This document shows, piece by piece, positions 1 to 8,492 of a stretch of 64,000 bases of DNA (position 1 is its first letter; each line of letters starts with the position of its first letter). The notes beneath the pieces are model-generated. The model saw only the letters and a list, made by a program, of their open reading frames with translations. It was not told the DNA's origin and ran no database searches. This DNA is from Bog-756 sp963769905. Lineage in GTDB: Bacteria > Actinomycetota > Acidimicrobiia > Acidimicrobiales > RAAP-2. The stretch covers positions 744,001-808,000 of the forward strand of contig CAVYNG010000002.1 in NCBI GenBank assembly GCA_963769905.1, given 5' to 3'. Both the position numbers and the translations under genes were made by a program.

Positions 1-773
1 ACGTCCGCAAGAGCGTGTGCGCGGTTCAGCCGAGCCCGGCGGGGTTCCACCTCGAGAAGCAGGCACCGGTCATCTCCTACGGGGTCTTCGCCGACGCAGT
101 GCTCGCCACCGCGCGCAGGAACGAGGAGAGCCCTCCGAACGACCAGGTGCTGGTGCTCTGCCGGCCTCCCGGTCTCGAGCTCGAGCAGAAGGGTGAGTGG
201 AATGCGCTCGGGTTCCGGGGCACCGCGAGCCCCGGCTTCGTCCTGCGGGCCAAAGGGGAGGCGGCTGCGATCCTCGACGATCCCTACGGCGACATCTCGG
301 CCCAGACCATGCTGCCGGTGAGCCACATCCTGTGGAGCTCGGTCTGGCTCGGGATCGCGACCGCGGCCATCGACCGGGCGCGTCGCTACGTGCAAGCCGA
401 GGCGAGGAAGCAACCCGGCACGACCCCGACAGCTGCCTCGCGACTCGCCGAGGTCACTGCCGTGTTCCAGAGCTTCTCCGACCTCCTCCGCGGCGCGGTC
501 TCCCGCTACGAGTCGATCCAGGACGAGCCGGATCAGCTCTCGTCGGTCGGCTTCGCGGTGGGCATGAACTCGCTCAAGGTCTCGTCCTCCACCCTCGTGG
601 TCGACGTGGTACGCGAATGCATGCTGATCTGCGGGCTCTCTTCGTACCTGCTCGAGAGCCCCTACTGCCTCGGACGCCATCTGCGGGATGCGATGGGCGC
701 GGCCCTGATGGTCAACAACGACCGGATCATGGGGAACAACGCGCAGCTCCTCCTGGTCCACCGGGGCGAGTGA
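1..773 (+). CDS. Acyl-CoA dehydrogenase-like protein, C-terminal part (5' cut by window)
   Basis: The reading frame is open from base 3, so the start lies upstream of the window; about 256 residues are visible. The end resembles the C-terminal helical half of an acyl-CoA dehydrogenase: a hydrophobic segment around 'LPVSHILWSSVWLGIATAAIDRARRY', then 'DVVRECMLICGL' and a closing 'LRDAMGAALMVNND' stretch where this family binds flavin and packs its dimer. It ends in a GTGA overlap with the next gene, an amino acid:[carrier protein] ligase. In known clusters of that ligase an acyl-CoA dehydrogenase-like gene is a regular neighbour, so this enzyme may act on a carrier-protein-bound aminoacyl or acyl group rather than on free CoA. 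That role is inferred from context only. Confidence 0.8.
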   Translation, partial: VRKSVCAVQPSPAGFHLEKQAPVISYGVFADAVLATARRNEESPPNDQVLVLCRPPGLELEQKGEWNALGFRGTASPGFVLRAKGEAAAILDDPYGDISAQTMLPVSHILWSSVWLGIATAAIDRARRYVQAEARKQPGTTPTAASRLAEVTAVFQSFSDLLRGAVSRYESIQDEPDQLSSVGFAVGMNSLKVSSSTLVVDVVRECMLICGLSSYLLESPYCLGRHLRDAMGAALMVNNDRIMGNNAQLLLVHRGE

Positions 774-1735
774 GCGCCATGGTGGCCGGTACCGCGGGCG
801 AGGCGGCCGGCATCGGGCCGGAGCAACCCGGGCGTCAGCCCTGGGACGGCTTCCGTGCGGGGCTGCTCGAGGAGGGTGTGCTCATCGCGACCGGCGTGGA
901 CGGGGTGTACGGACGGTCGGCGCGCTACGAGTCGGTCGCCGAGGCGATCGACGCTCTGGTGCTCCGCGTCGGCGCCGACGAGTCTGCGTCGTCGGTGCGC
1001 TTCCCGCCGATCATGCCATGGGCGACCTTCGAGCGGAACGGCTACCTCGAGTCGTTCCCGGACCAGATGGGCTCGATCCACACCTTCAGAGGAGACGAGC
1101 GACTGCACGCGGAGCTGCTCGCAAGGACCGAGACCCACCAGGACCGTGGGCCGCTGCTCGAGACGACCGACATGGTGCTCTGTCCCGCGGTCTGCCACCC
1201 GCTCTACCCGACCATGCCGGGCGTCCTCCCCGAAGGCGGTCGGCGTGTCGAGGTCTACGGCTACTGCTTCCGGCACGAACCGAGCACCGACCCGTTCCGA
1301 ATGCAGGCGTTCCGCCAGCACGACTACGTCTACCTGGGCACTCCGGAGGGCGCGCGCGCCCACCGCGACCGCTGGATCGACCGGGGTCTCGACGTCCTCA
1401 CCGGCCTCGGCCTCTCGACGACTTCGGTCGTCGCCAACGACCCCTTCTTCGGGCGGCCCGGCCGGATGCTCGCGGTCAACCAGCGCAACGAGGAGCTGAA
1501 GTTCGAGCTCGTCACACCTGCCTTCGAGTCGGGACGGCCGACGGCCATCTCGTCGTCCAATTGCCATCTCGATCACTTCGGCCGGCCGTTCGGCATCGAG
1601 ACGCCCGACGGCGAGGTCGCCCACACGGCGTGTTTCGGATTCGGCGTCGACCGGATCACCCTCGCCCTGCTCGACCGGCACGGGCTCGACCCGGCGCGGT
1701 GGCCCTCGGAGGTCCGCGCCCGGCTCTGGCCGTGA
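770..1735 (+). CDS. Amino acid--[acyl-carrier-protein] ligase (class II aaRS-like)
   Basis: About 321 residues. This is a stand-alone class II aminoacyl-tRNA synthetase catalytic core, related to seryl-tRNA synthetase but lacking the tRNA-binding coiled coil. Family members activate a small amino acid with ATP and load it on the phosphopantetheine of a carrier protein. Motif 2 is seen as 'YCFRHEPSTDPFRMQAFRQHD' and motif 3 as 'GFGVDRITLALLDRHG'. Candidate zinc ligands are the Cys in 'LCPAVCHPLYP', the Glu in 'FRHEP' and the Cys in 'SSNCHLDHFG', the Cys-Glu-Cys pattern of this family. The GTG start at 770 overlaps the upstream stop by four bases; an in-frame ATG at 779 is the alternative. No carrier protein gene is visible in the window; it may lie upstream. 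Confidence 0.87.
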   Translation: MSAMVAGTAGEAAGIGPEQPGRQPWDGFRAGLLEEGVLIATGVDGVYGRSARYESVAEAIDALVLRVGADESASSVRFPPIMPWATFERNGYLESFPDQMGSIHTFRGDERLHAELLARTETHQDRGPLLETTDMVLCPAVCHPLYPTMPGVLPEGGRRVEVYGYCFRHEPSTDPFRMQAFRQHDYVYLGTPEGARAHRDRWIDRGLDVLTGLGLSTTSVVANDPFFGRPGRMLAVNQRNEELKFELVTPAFESGRPTAISSSNCHLDHFGRPFGIETPDGEVAHTACFGFGVDRITLALLDRHGLDPARWPSEVRARLWP

Positions 1736-2733
1736 CGGCTGCGACCGCGGGCGGCCCGACCGTGCACTCCCTCCTGCCGCTCGAGGCCGACGGCTTCGAG
1801 CCCCATCCGCTGCACCGCAGCGACCGGAACTGGACCGAGACCAACTGCTACGTCGACGTCTGGATCGAGGTCCTCCACGCGCTCGGGCTCGAGCCGCTGG
1901 CCGCGAGCGCCTTCACCTTGAGCGCGGGGTTCGAGGGCGATCAGTGGACGTTCTTCAAGTTCCCGCCCGAGGACCTCCGAAGGGTCTTCGGGCTCGAGGT
2001 CACCGAGCTCAACGTCTGGAAGCCGGTGCTCGACCACGTGGTCGAGCACCTCGAGCTCGGCCATCTGTGCACGGTCGAGGCCGACTCGTGGTTCCTTCCC
2101 GACACACGAGGCGATTCCTATCGTGAGGCACACGTGAAGAGCACCGTGGTGCCCCAGATGATCGACATCGGCGGGCGGCGGCTCGGCTACTTCCACAACG
2201 CCGGCTACTTCGAGCTCGACGGCGACGACTTCGACGGCGTGTTCCAGCGGGGGAGCCACGCCGATCCCGAGAAGCTGGCACCCTACGTCGAAGTCATCCG
2301 TCTGGACCGACTCCTCCGTGACGATGCCGGGCTCCTCGGGCGAGCGCTCGATCTCGCCCGAGAGCACCTCGCGCGTCGGCCTCCCGACAACCCGATCACC
2401 GCGATGGGAGCGCGGATCCTCGGCGACGTTCCGTGGCTGGCCACCGAGGACCTCGAGACCTTCCACCTCTACGCGTTCGGGACCTGCCGGCAGTGCGGCG
2501 CGAGCTCCGAGATGGCCGCGTCGTTCGTCGACTGGCTGAACCACCACGACGGGCCCGGCACCGAGTCGGCCGCCGACGATCTCCGCGCGGTCGCGGAGGG
2601 CGCGAAGGCGCTCCAGTTCGCGCTCGCCCGGGTGGTCCGCGGTCGTCGGGCCGACCTCGACTCGATCCTCGGGCCGATGGCCGACCGGTGGGAGCGAGCC
2701 GTCGGCACCCTGGAGTGCCGGTATGGCGGCTGA
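1732..2733 (+). CDS. DUF1839 family protein
   Basis: About 333 residues. The N-terminal half carries the family's conserved blocks: 'HRSDRNWTETNCYVDVWIEV', 'FEGDQWTFFKFPPEDLR', 'DSWFLPDTRGDSYREAHVK' and 'RLGYFHNAGYFELDGDDF'. The family has no assigned reaction that I know of, but it is a recurring neighbour of amino acid:[carrier protein] ligases, and here it overlaps that gene by GTGA (start GTG 1732). A Cys/Asn/His-containing N-terminal region would fit an acyl- or aminoacyl-transfer enzyme taking the residue off the carrier protein, but that is a guess. No signal peptide or membrane segment is evident, so it is probably cytoplasmic. Confidence 0.85.
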   Translation: MTAATAGGPTVHSLLPLEADGFEPHPLHRSDRNWTETNCYVDVWIEVLHALGLEPLAASAFTLSAGFEGDQWTFFKFPPEDLRRVFGLEVTELNVWKPVLDHVVEHLELGHLCTVEADSWFLPDTRGDSYREAHVKSTVVPQMIDIGGRRLGYFHNAGYFELDGDDFDGVFQRGSHADPEKLAPYVEVIRLDRLLRDDAGLLGRALDLAREHLARRPPDNPITAMGARILGDVPWLATEDLETFHLYAFGTCRQCGASSEMAASFVDWLNHHDGPGTESAADDLRAVAEGAKALQFALARVVRGRRADLDSILGPMADRWERAVGTLECRYGG

Positions 2734-5224
2734 TCGCAACCTGCTGGCGTCGGTCACCTGGGAGTGCGCTGCGACGCTGCCGGGAGAGGCGTCCGCGCCC
2801 GACGAGCTGGGCGGTCTTCCGTTGCGCTGGCTGCCGGCGAACGTGCCGGGGACGGCGGCCGGCGCCCTGTTCGACGCGGGCCTGCCCGAGCCGACCGGTG
2901 CCGAGCTCGACGGCCGCGACTGGTGGTTCCGCTGCCGGATCCCGTCGGAGATCGGTGCCGACGGCCCCATGGTGCTCTGTCTCGACGGACTCGCGACCGT
3001 CGCCGATGTGTGGCTCGGCGGAAGTCTCGTCGTCCACTCCGAGTCGATGTTCGTCCCGCTCCGGGTCCCCGTTGGCGAGTTCCGGGCGGGGAGCGAGCTC
3101 TGCCTCCGGTTCGCCGCGCTCGCACCCCTCCTCGCGGCGCGCCGTCCCCGGCCGCGTTGGAAGTCCCCGTCGGTGACCGAGCAGAACCTCCGCTGGTTCC
3201 GCACGACGCTCCTCGGGCGCCAGTCGGGGTGGACCGTGACACCCGCGCCGGTCGGGCCGTGGCGAGCGGTGCGCCTCGAGCGTCCCGCCGCCACCGACCT
3301 GCTGGAGCAGAGGACGGTCGCCGACTGCCGCGAGGACGGCGGCACGGTCTCGTTCTTCCTGCGCTTCGCCGCTCCACCCGACGCCGACGAGGTCATCGTC
3401 GCCGTGGGGGACGCGGCCGTGACCGTTCCAATCCGGCGAGACGACGACGAGGCGGTCGCGGAGGGCACCGTCGTCCTCGAGCAGGTGGAGCGCTGGTGGC
3501 CCCACACCCACGGCGATCAGCACCTCTATCCGGTCACCGCTCGCGTCGGCGGTGAGTACCTCGACCTCGGCGCCGTCGGCTTCCGCACGGTGGAGGTCGA
3601 CACCGCCGACGGGGGATTCGAGCTCGTGGTCAACGGCGTGCCGGTCTTCTGCCGTGGGGCCTGCTGGTACCCGCCCGACCCGGTCTCTTTCACCACCGCC
3701 GACGACGAGGTGGTCGCCAGTTTGGAGCTCGCCCGTCGAGCCGGCATGAACATGGTCAGGATCCCGGGCGGTACCGCCTACGAAGAACCTCGGTTCTTCG
3801 ACGCATGTGACCGGCTCGGACTGATGGTCTGGCAGGACACGATGCTCGCCTTCCTCGATCCGCCCGACGACGACGGATTCGTCGATGCAGTGACCGACGA
3901 GGTCACCACCGCGTTCGCCGTCGCGGCGAACCACCCCTCGCTCGCGGTGCTCTGCGGGGGTCAGGAGCTCGAGGAGCAGCCTGCCATGCTCGGGCTCGAC
4001 CGCGACCGGTGGGAGGTGCCATTGGTGAGCAAGGTCGTCGCCGAACGAGCCGCGGTCCTCGCGCCGGGCGTGCCCTACGTCACCTCTTCTCCGTCGGGTG
4101 GTCCCCTGCCGTTCCGTCCCGACCACGGCATCAGTCACTACACCGGTGTGGGCGTGTTCGCCCGCGGCCTCGACGATCTCCGCCGTGCCGCGCCGAGGTT
4201 CGTGAGCGAAGGGCTCGCGTTCTCGATCCCACCCGAGCCGACGAGCGTCGACCGGTACTGCGGTGGCGCGCGCCGCGCAGGGCACGACCCGTCCTGGAAG
4301 CGCGCCATCCACCACGACACCGGCGGCTCGTGGGACCTGGAGGACGTGCGAGATCACTACGTGCGGAGGTTCTTCGACGTCGATCCCTCGATGCTCCGGA
4401 GGACCGACCCCGAGCGCGCGCTCGACCTCGGTCGGGCAGCGGTCACCCACGTGATGGGCGAGGCGATGAGCGAATGGCGGCGGAGCGGTTCGCGCTGTGC
4501 GGGCCTTCTGCTGGTGGCGCTGCGCGACCTTCGGATCGGCCCGGGATGGGGGGTGCTCGATGCACGGGGTCGGCCCAAGGCTCCCTGGTTCGCCTTCGCC
4601 CGGGCCGCGGCTCCGGTGGCGGTGCTTCTCACCGACGAGGGGCTGAACGGCCTCGCGGTGCACGTGCTCAACGACACCGACCGTCCGGTGGGGGGTGAGC
4701 TCATCGTCGAGCTCGCGACCACACGCCATCGGGTCGAGGTCGCCCAGTGCCGGGTCGAAGTTCCGGCAAGGGGAGCCGTCGAGGTCTCGGCCGACTCGCT
4801 CTTCACCGGATTCCGCGACCTCGCCTATGCCTACCGCTTCGGGCCGCGTGCCTACGAGCTGGTCACCGCGACCCTCGCCGACGGCGAGGGTCGCCGGCTG
4901 GCTGGGGCCGCCTTCCTACCAGGCGGCCTGGTGCGAGCCCGAGCAGAGGATGTCGGGCTCTCGGCCGAACTGCACAAAGCGGACCTTCTGGGTGAGGAGG
5001 GCCCGTCCTGGCGCCTGACGGTCTCCGCGCGTGCCTTCGCGCAGTTCGTGAGCATCGACGTCCCGGGCTTCGTGCCCGGCGACTCGTGGTTCCACCTCGC
5101 TCCGGGTGAGGCCAGAACGGTGACGCTCACGCCTGAGCCCGGCCCCGAGGTCACTGCGCCCACCGGCCACGTCCGCGCTCTCAACGCGGTCGCGACCGCG
5201 CGCATCGTGTCGATCGTGTCATGA
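2723..5224 (+). CDS. Glycoside hydrolase family 2, beta-mannosidase-like
   Basis: 833 residues, overlapping the DUF1839 gene by 11 bases. The layout is that of GH2 beta-mannosidases: an N-terminal jelly-roll domain, an immunoglobulin-like domain, a TIM barrel entered at 'NGVPVFCRGACWYPPD' (about residue 303), then C-terminal beta domains. 'RFFDACDRLGLMVWQDTMLAF' matches the barrel. The acid/base position reads 'CGGQELEE' (Glu415) where the family has Gly-Asn-Asn-Glu, so the Asn before the catalytic Glu is Gln. The probable nucleophile is Glu496 in 'RFVSEGLAF'. No signal peptide is seen, which suggests a cytoplasmic enzyme. Its coupling to the carrier-protein genes suggests a glycosylated or glycan-linked intermediate; the substrate is unknown. 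Confidence 0.83.
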   Translation: MAADRNLLASVTWECAATLPGEASAPDELGGLPLRWLPANVPGTAAGALFDAGLPEPTGAELDGRDWWFRCRIPSEIGADGPMVLCLDGLATVADVWLGGSLVVHSESMFVPLRVPVGEFRAGSELCLRFAALAPLLAARRPRPRWKSPSVTEQNLRWFRTTLLGRQSGWTVTPAPVGPWRAVRLERPAATDLLEQRTVADCREDGGTVSFFLRFAAPPDADEVIVAVGDAAVTVPIRRDDDEAVAEGTVVLEQVERWWPHTHGDQHLYPVTARVGGEYLDLGAVGFRTVEVDTADGGFELVVNGVPVFCRGACWYPPDPVSFTTADDEVVASLELARRAGMNMVRIPGGTAYEEPRFFDACDRLGLMVWQDTMLAFLDPPDDDGFVDAVTDEVTTAFAVAANHPSLAVLCGGQELEEQPAMLGLDRDRWEVPLVSKVVAERAAVLAPGVPYVTSSPSGGPLPFRPDHGISHYTGVGVFARGLDDLRRAAPRFVSEGLAFSIPPEPTSVDRYCGGARRAGHDPSWKRAIHHDTGGSWDLEDVRDHYVRRFFDVDPSMLRRTDPERALDLGRAAVTHVMGEAMSEWRRSGSRCAGLLLVALRDLRIGPGWGVLDARGRPKAPWFAFARAAAPVAVLLTDEGLNGLAVHVLNDTDRPVGGELIVELATTRHRVEVAQCRVEVPARGAVEVSADSLFTGFRDLAYAYRFGPRAYELVTATLADGEGRRLAGAAFLPGGLVRARAEDVGLSAELHKADLLGEEGPSWRLTVSARAFAQFVSIDVPGFVPGDSWFHLAPGEARTVTLTPEPGPEVTAPTGHVRALNAVATARIVSIVS

Positions 5225-5248
5225 TGGGGGCCCGGCGCGTTTCGGCGG

Positions 5249-5277
5249 TTGTGCAGGGCTTGTTGTGCGTCTAGCAT
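5249..5277 (+). promoter_or_regulatory. Probable sigma-A-type promoter
   Basis: TTGTGC at 5249-5254 and TAGCAT at 5272-5277 are separated by 17 bases, in the 82-base gap between the GH2 gene and the sugar-phosphate transferase. Transcription would start about 20 bases before the GTG at 5307. This would separate the exopolysaccharide gene from the carrier-protein operon. It was found by eye only. Confidence 0.45.
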
Positions 5278-5306
5278 AATTTCTGCTCGGTGGAGGTGGA
5301 GCTGGT

Positions 5307-6884
5307 GTGCTGAGCGCCCTGGGTGACCGCGGCGGAGCGGCGCCCGGAAGAACCGGTGCAGGAAAGGGCAGGCCGGCTGGTATGGCGATCCTTGATCCAG
5401 AAGTTGACGACATCCTGCGGGAGGCGACGGCCCCGCTCCTCGTGGAGCGCTATGCCGACGGGGCGGTCGAGCCCGCAGGGGCCGCGACGACGGTCTGGCG
5501 TCACGCGCTCCGACGGCTACTCGCCGCCGATGTGATCGGTCTGGCGATCGCGGCCTTCCTCGGTCCGCTGCTCGTCTCCTCGATCTCCGACAATCCACAG
5601 AGCGCACCCGGTCACGTGTGGAGCGTGTACGCCTTCAACCTGGCGATGATCCCGCTCTTCGTCGCCGTCTTCGCGGTCTACGGGCTCTATCGCGGGATCA
5701 CCCGGCGCATCTCGAAGAGTGTCTTCGCCGACCTCGGGAACATCCTGCACGGCCTCATGATCAGCGGTTTCCTCTACGCGATCATCGGCTACGGCGCGAA
5801 GGTGTCACTGCACTACCAGGCCCTGAGCGTCGCCAAGATCGTCGCGATGTGCCTCTTCGCGTTGGTGACGGTGCCCCTCTGCCGGGCGGTCGCGTTCGGG
5901 CTGCTCGGGCGTTCGGGATACGCCACCGTCCCGGTGATCGTGGTCGGAACCGGCAAGCTCGCCCAGACCGTCGCGAGCCACCTGCGCGCGCACTCGAGCG
6001 TCGACTTCGTCGGGTTCGTCGACGACAATCCGCTCGGGCGGCGTGACGTGATCGGCGAGCTCGAGGACCTTCCGCGTCTCTGCCAGGAGTACGGCGTCGC
6101 CCGCGTCGTGGTGTGCTTCTCTCGGACCCACCCCGAGCGCACCACCGAGATGTTGAAGGGAATGGCCGGCAAGGTCGGTGTGTCGATCGTGCCCCGCTAC
6201 TACGAGCTGATCACCGGTCGCTCCCATGTCGAGGATCTCTTCGGTCTGCCGATGCTCGACATCCCACCGAGCTCGCTCAGCGCCGGCGCGCGCTTCCTCA
6301 AGCGGAGCTTCGACGTGGCGGTCTCGTCGATCAGCCTCGTCGTGATCTCACCGCTGCTCGCGCTCTGCGCGGTGTTGATCAAGGTGACCAGCCCCGGCCC
6401 GGTTTTCTTCCGCCAGGCGCGCACCGGACGCAACGAGAGGACCTTCCACGTCCTCAAGTTCCGGACCATGTACCGCGACGCCGAGGCGCGACGCCACGAG
6501 ATCGACCACCTGAACGAGATGGACGGCCCACTGTTCAAGGTGACCAACGACCCGAGGGTGACCCGGGTGGGTCGGTTCCTGCGCCGGACCAGCCTCGACG
6601 AGATCCCCCAGCTCATCAATGTCTGGAAGGGCGACATGTCGCTCGTCGGGCCGCGGCCGTTCGTGGTCCACGAATCCGCGGAGATCGAGGGATGGGCGCG
6701 TAAGCGCTTCGAGGTGCGACCGGGGATGACCGGGCTCTGGCAGGTCTCGGGTCGCAACGAGCTCTCCCACCTCGAGCTCTGCCGTCTCGACTACCTCTAC
6801 GTCGCGTCGTGGTCCTTCTGGTGGGACCTGCAGATCCTCTGGCAGACCCCCGGCACCGTGTTCAACGGCCGCGGCGCCTCCTGA
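5307..6884 (+). CDS. Exopolysaccharide polyprenyl glycosylphosphotransferase
   Basis: 525 residues. It transfers a sugar-1-phosphate from a nucleotide sugar to a polyprenyl phosphate in the membrane, the first step of many capsule or exopolysaccharide pathways. Four hydrophobic segments lie in the N-terminal third. A Rossmann-like CoA-binding-type region follows ('VIVVGTGKLAQTVASHL'), then a fifth membrane segment after 'FLKRSFDVAV', and the catalytic domain with 'FRQARTGRNERTFHVLKFRT' and 'SLDEIPQLINVWKGDMSLVG'. The GTG at 5307 is preceded by GGAGGTGG at 5292-5299; an ATG at 5382 is a weaker alternative. The following glycosyltransferase is on the other strand. Confidence 0.9.
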   Translation: MLSALGDRGGAAPGRTGAGKGRPAGMAILDPEVDDILREATAPLLVERYADGAVEPAGAATTVWRHALRRLLAADVIGLAIAAFLGPLLVSSISDNPQSAPGHVWSVYAFNLAMIPLFVAVFAVYGLYRGITRRISKSVFADLGNILHGLMISGFLYAIIGYGAKVSLHYQALSVAKIVAMCLFALVTVPLCRAVAFGLLGRSGYATVPVIVVGTGKLAQTVASHLRAHSSVDFVGFVDDNPLGRRDVIGELEDLPRLCQEYGVARVVVCFSRTHPERTTEMLKGMAGKVGVSIVPRYYELITGRSHVEDLFGLPMLDIPPSSLSAGARFLKRSFDVAVSSISLVVISPLLALCAVLIKVTSPGPVFFRQARTGRNERTFHVLKFRTMYRDAEARRHEIDHLNEMDGPLFKVTNDPRVTRVGRFLRRTSLDEIPQLINVWKGDMSLVGPRPFVVHESAEIEGWARKRFEVRPGMTGLWQVSGRNELSHLELCRLDYLYVASWSFWWDLQILWQTPGTVFNGRGAS

Positions 6885-6914
6885 ACCGCCCCCAACGGAA
6901 CCGCCTCACCGGCC

Positions 6915-8015
6915 TCAGAGCCGGGCGCGCTCCTCGGCGACCACCTCGTTCATCCGCTCGATGAACACCGTCGGTGCAAAGCGCCGCGCGTGCGCACCCA
7001 GGTCCTCGGCGTCCCACGACGTCCCGGCCAGGCAGGACAACGCATCGGCGATCGCCTGCGGCGCGGGCAGGTCGAAGAACACGCCGGTTCGACCCTCGAC
7101 GATGGTGTCGAGGTAGCCGCCCCATCGCAGCGCGGCGGTCGGTTTGCCGAACCCTGCCGCCTCGACCGGGGTGAGCCCGAAGTCCTCGTAGGAGGCGGCG
7201 ACCAACCCGCTGCACGACCGGTAGAGCCACCGCAGGCTCGGATCGTCGACACTGCCGAGGAGTGTCACGTTCGCTGGTGAGGACTGGGCGAGGCGGGGGC
7301 CGAGCGGACCGCTCCCGACGACGACCAGTCGCTGCTCCGGAAGGAGCGAGAACGCCGCGCACACCGCTTCGACGTTCTTGTAGGGGAGCAGCCTCGAGAC
7401 GCAGAGCGCAAAGCCGGGCTCGACCCCTTCCAGTGGGCGGCTCTCGCCCTCGGTGGTGAAGTCGACCGGGGGGTGGACGACTTCCGCCTCGGTCCCGTAG
7501 AGGTCGGCGATCCGGTCGCGGACCGCGTGCGAGTTGGCCAGGTATCGGTCGGCCGTCGACGCCGCCCGCCGGTCCCACCGGCGGAGTGAGGGTCCGAGTA
7601 GCGCGACCGCCGCGGCGGCCGACCGTGACGTCCCGGTCAGGTAGCGGTCGGTCTGGTACAGCCACCGCGCGGGCGTGTGGCAGTACACCACCTTGCGGCC
7701 GCGCACCTGTGCCCCGTGGGCCCATCCGGACGAGGAGCACACCGCGACCTCCGCGTCGACCACTAGTCTCGAGAAGGCGGGCGCGAGCAGGGGAAGTGCG
7801 AGGCGGTGATGGTGCCGGAAGAGGGCGATCCGGTCGATCGGGAGCGTGTGGACCGAATGCGCCGCGAACTCCGGGAAGGTGGATCCGGGCTCGTAGAAGG
7901 AGGTGGAGATCGGCGCCTCCGGCCATGCCCTCGCCAGCGCGGCCACCACCCGCTCGGCACCGCCTCGCTGGGTGAGGTAGTCGTGGACGAGCGCGATCCG
8001 CGGGCGACCGCTCAC
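6915..8015 (-). CDS. Glycosyltransferase family 4
   Basis: 366 residues with a GT-B fold. The N-terminus 'RIALVHDYLTQRGGAERVVAAL' is the acceptor-side Rossmann domain of GT4 enzymes, and the C-terminal donor domain has the E-x7-E signature in 'EDFGLTPVEAAGFGKPTAA'. Lines such as 'LYKNVEAVCAAF' and 'VVVGSGPL' also match the family. It probably adds a sugar to a lipid- or polymer-linked glycan at the inner face of the membrane, consistent with the convergent sugar-phosphate transferase, but donor and acceptor are unknown. The GTG start at 8015 overlaps the stop of the NTF2-like gene (GTGA). Confidence 0.9.
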   Translation of the reverse strand: MSGRPRIALVHDYLTQRGGAERVVAALARAWPEAPISTSFYEPGSTFPEFAAHSVHTLPIDRIALFRHHHRLALPLLAPAFSRLVVDAEVAVCSSSGWAHGAQVRGRKVVYCHTPARWLYQTDRYLTGTSRSAAAAVALLGPSLRRWDRRAASTADRYLANSHAVRDRIADLYGTEAEVVHPPVDFTTEGESRPLEGVEPGFALCVSRLLPYKNVEAVCAAFSLLPEQRLVVVGSGPLGPRLAQSSPANVTLLGSVDDPSLRWLYRSCSGLVAASYEDFGLTPVEAAGFGKPTAALRWGGYLDTIVEGRTGVFFDLPAPQAIADALSCLAGTSWDAEDLGAHARRFAPTVFIERMNEVVAEERARL

Positions 8016-8404
8016 GCGAATGCGGCAGCCACCGCGGCGGTGTCCAGCAGGGTGTCGACCGAGGTGACCTTCCCCTCGGCGAGCCGCCAGATCTGCACTT
8101 CTTCCATGTCGACCTCGCGTCCGAGCGGGCTGGTGAACGCCACGTGGAGCCAGGTCATCACCAGCTCACCGTCGGAGAGGATCGCCTTCAGGGTGAAGTC
8201 GCTGAAGTCGAGCTTGGTGAGCTCGGCGAAGAAGTCGGGAAGACTCCGCTTGCCCTGGTACACGCCGAACCAGGGTGCCGCGTCACGGTCGCTGGCGTTC
8301 ACCGCCCACCGGACGTCCTTCGAGACCATTCCCATCACCGCGAGCAGGTCCCCGCGGCCGAGTGCCTCGGTGACCTCCCTGACGGTGTCGACGTTGGATC
8401 GCAT
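8012..8404 (-). CDS. SnoaL/NTF2-like protein
   Basis: 130 residues starting 'MRSNVDTVREVTEALGRGDLL', typical of the cone-shaped SnoaL-like NTF2 fold: an N-terminal helix pair, 'VSKDVRWAVNASD', and a beta-sheet ending in 'VQIWRLAEGKVTSVDTLLD'. Members bind or isomerise small hydrophobic ligands, and many have no known reaction. The ATG at 8404 is preceded by AGGAG; an upstream in-frame start at 8485 would add a 27-residue tail with no family match. It is translationally coupled to the GT4 gene, whose relevance is unclear. Confidence 0.8.
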   Translation of the reverse strand: MRSNVDTVREVTEALGRGDLLAVMGMVSKDVRWAVNASDRDAAPWFGVYQGKRSLPDFFAELTKLDFSDFTLKAILSDGELVMTWLHVAFTSPLGREVDMEEVQIWRLAEGKVTSVDTLLDTAAVAAAFA

Positions 8405-8492
8405 CGCCTCTCCTGTCGTCGGGGTCGACTCGTCCGATCGGCACCGAGCGTAGGCGTTCGGCCGAGGCATCCGGCTCATCCGCACGCCACGC

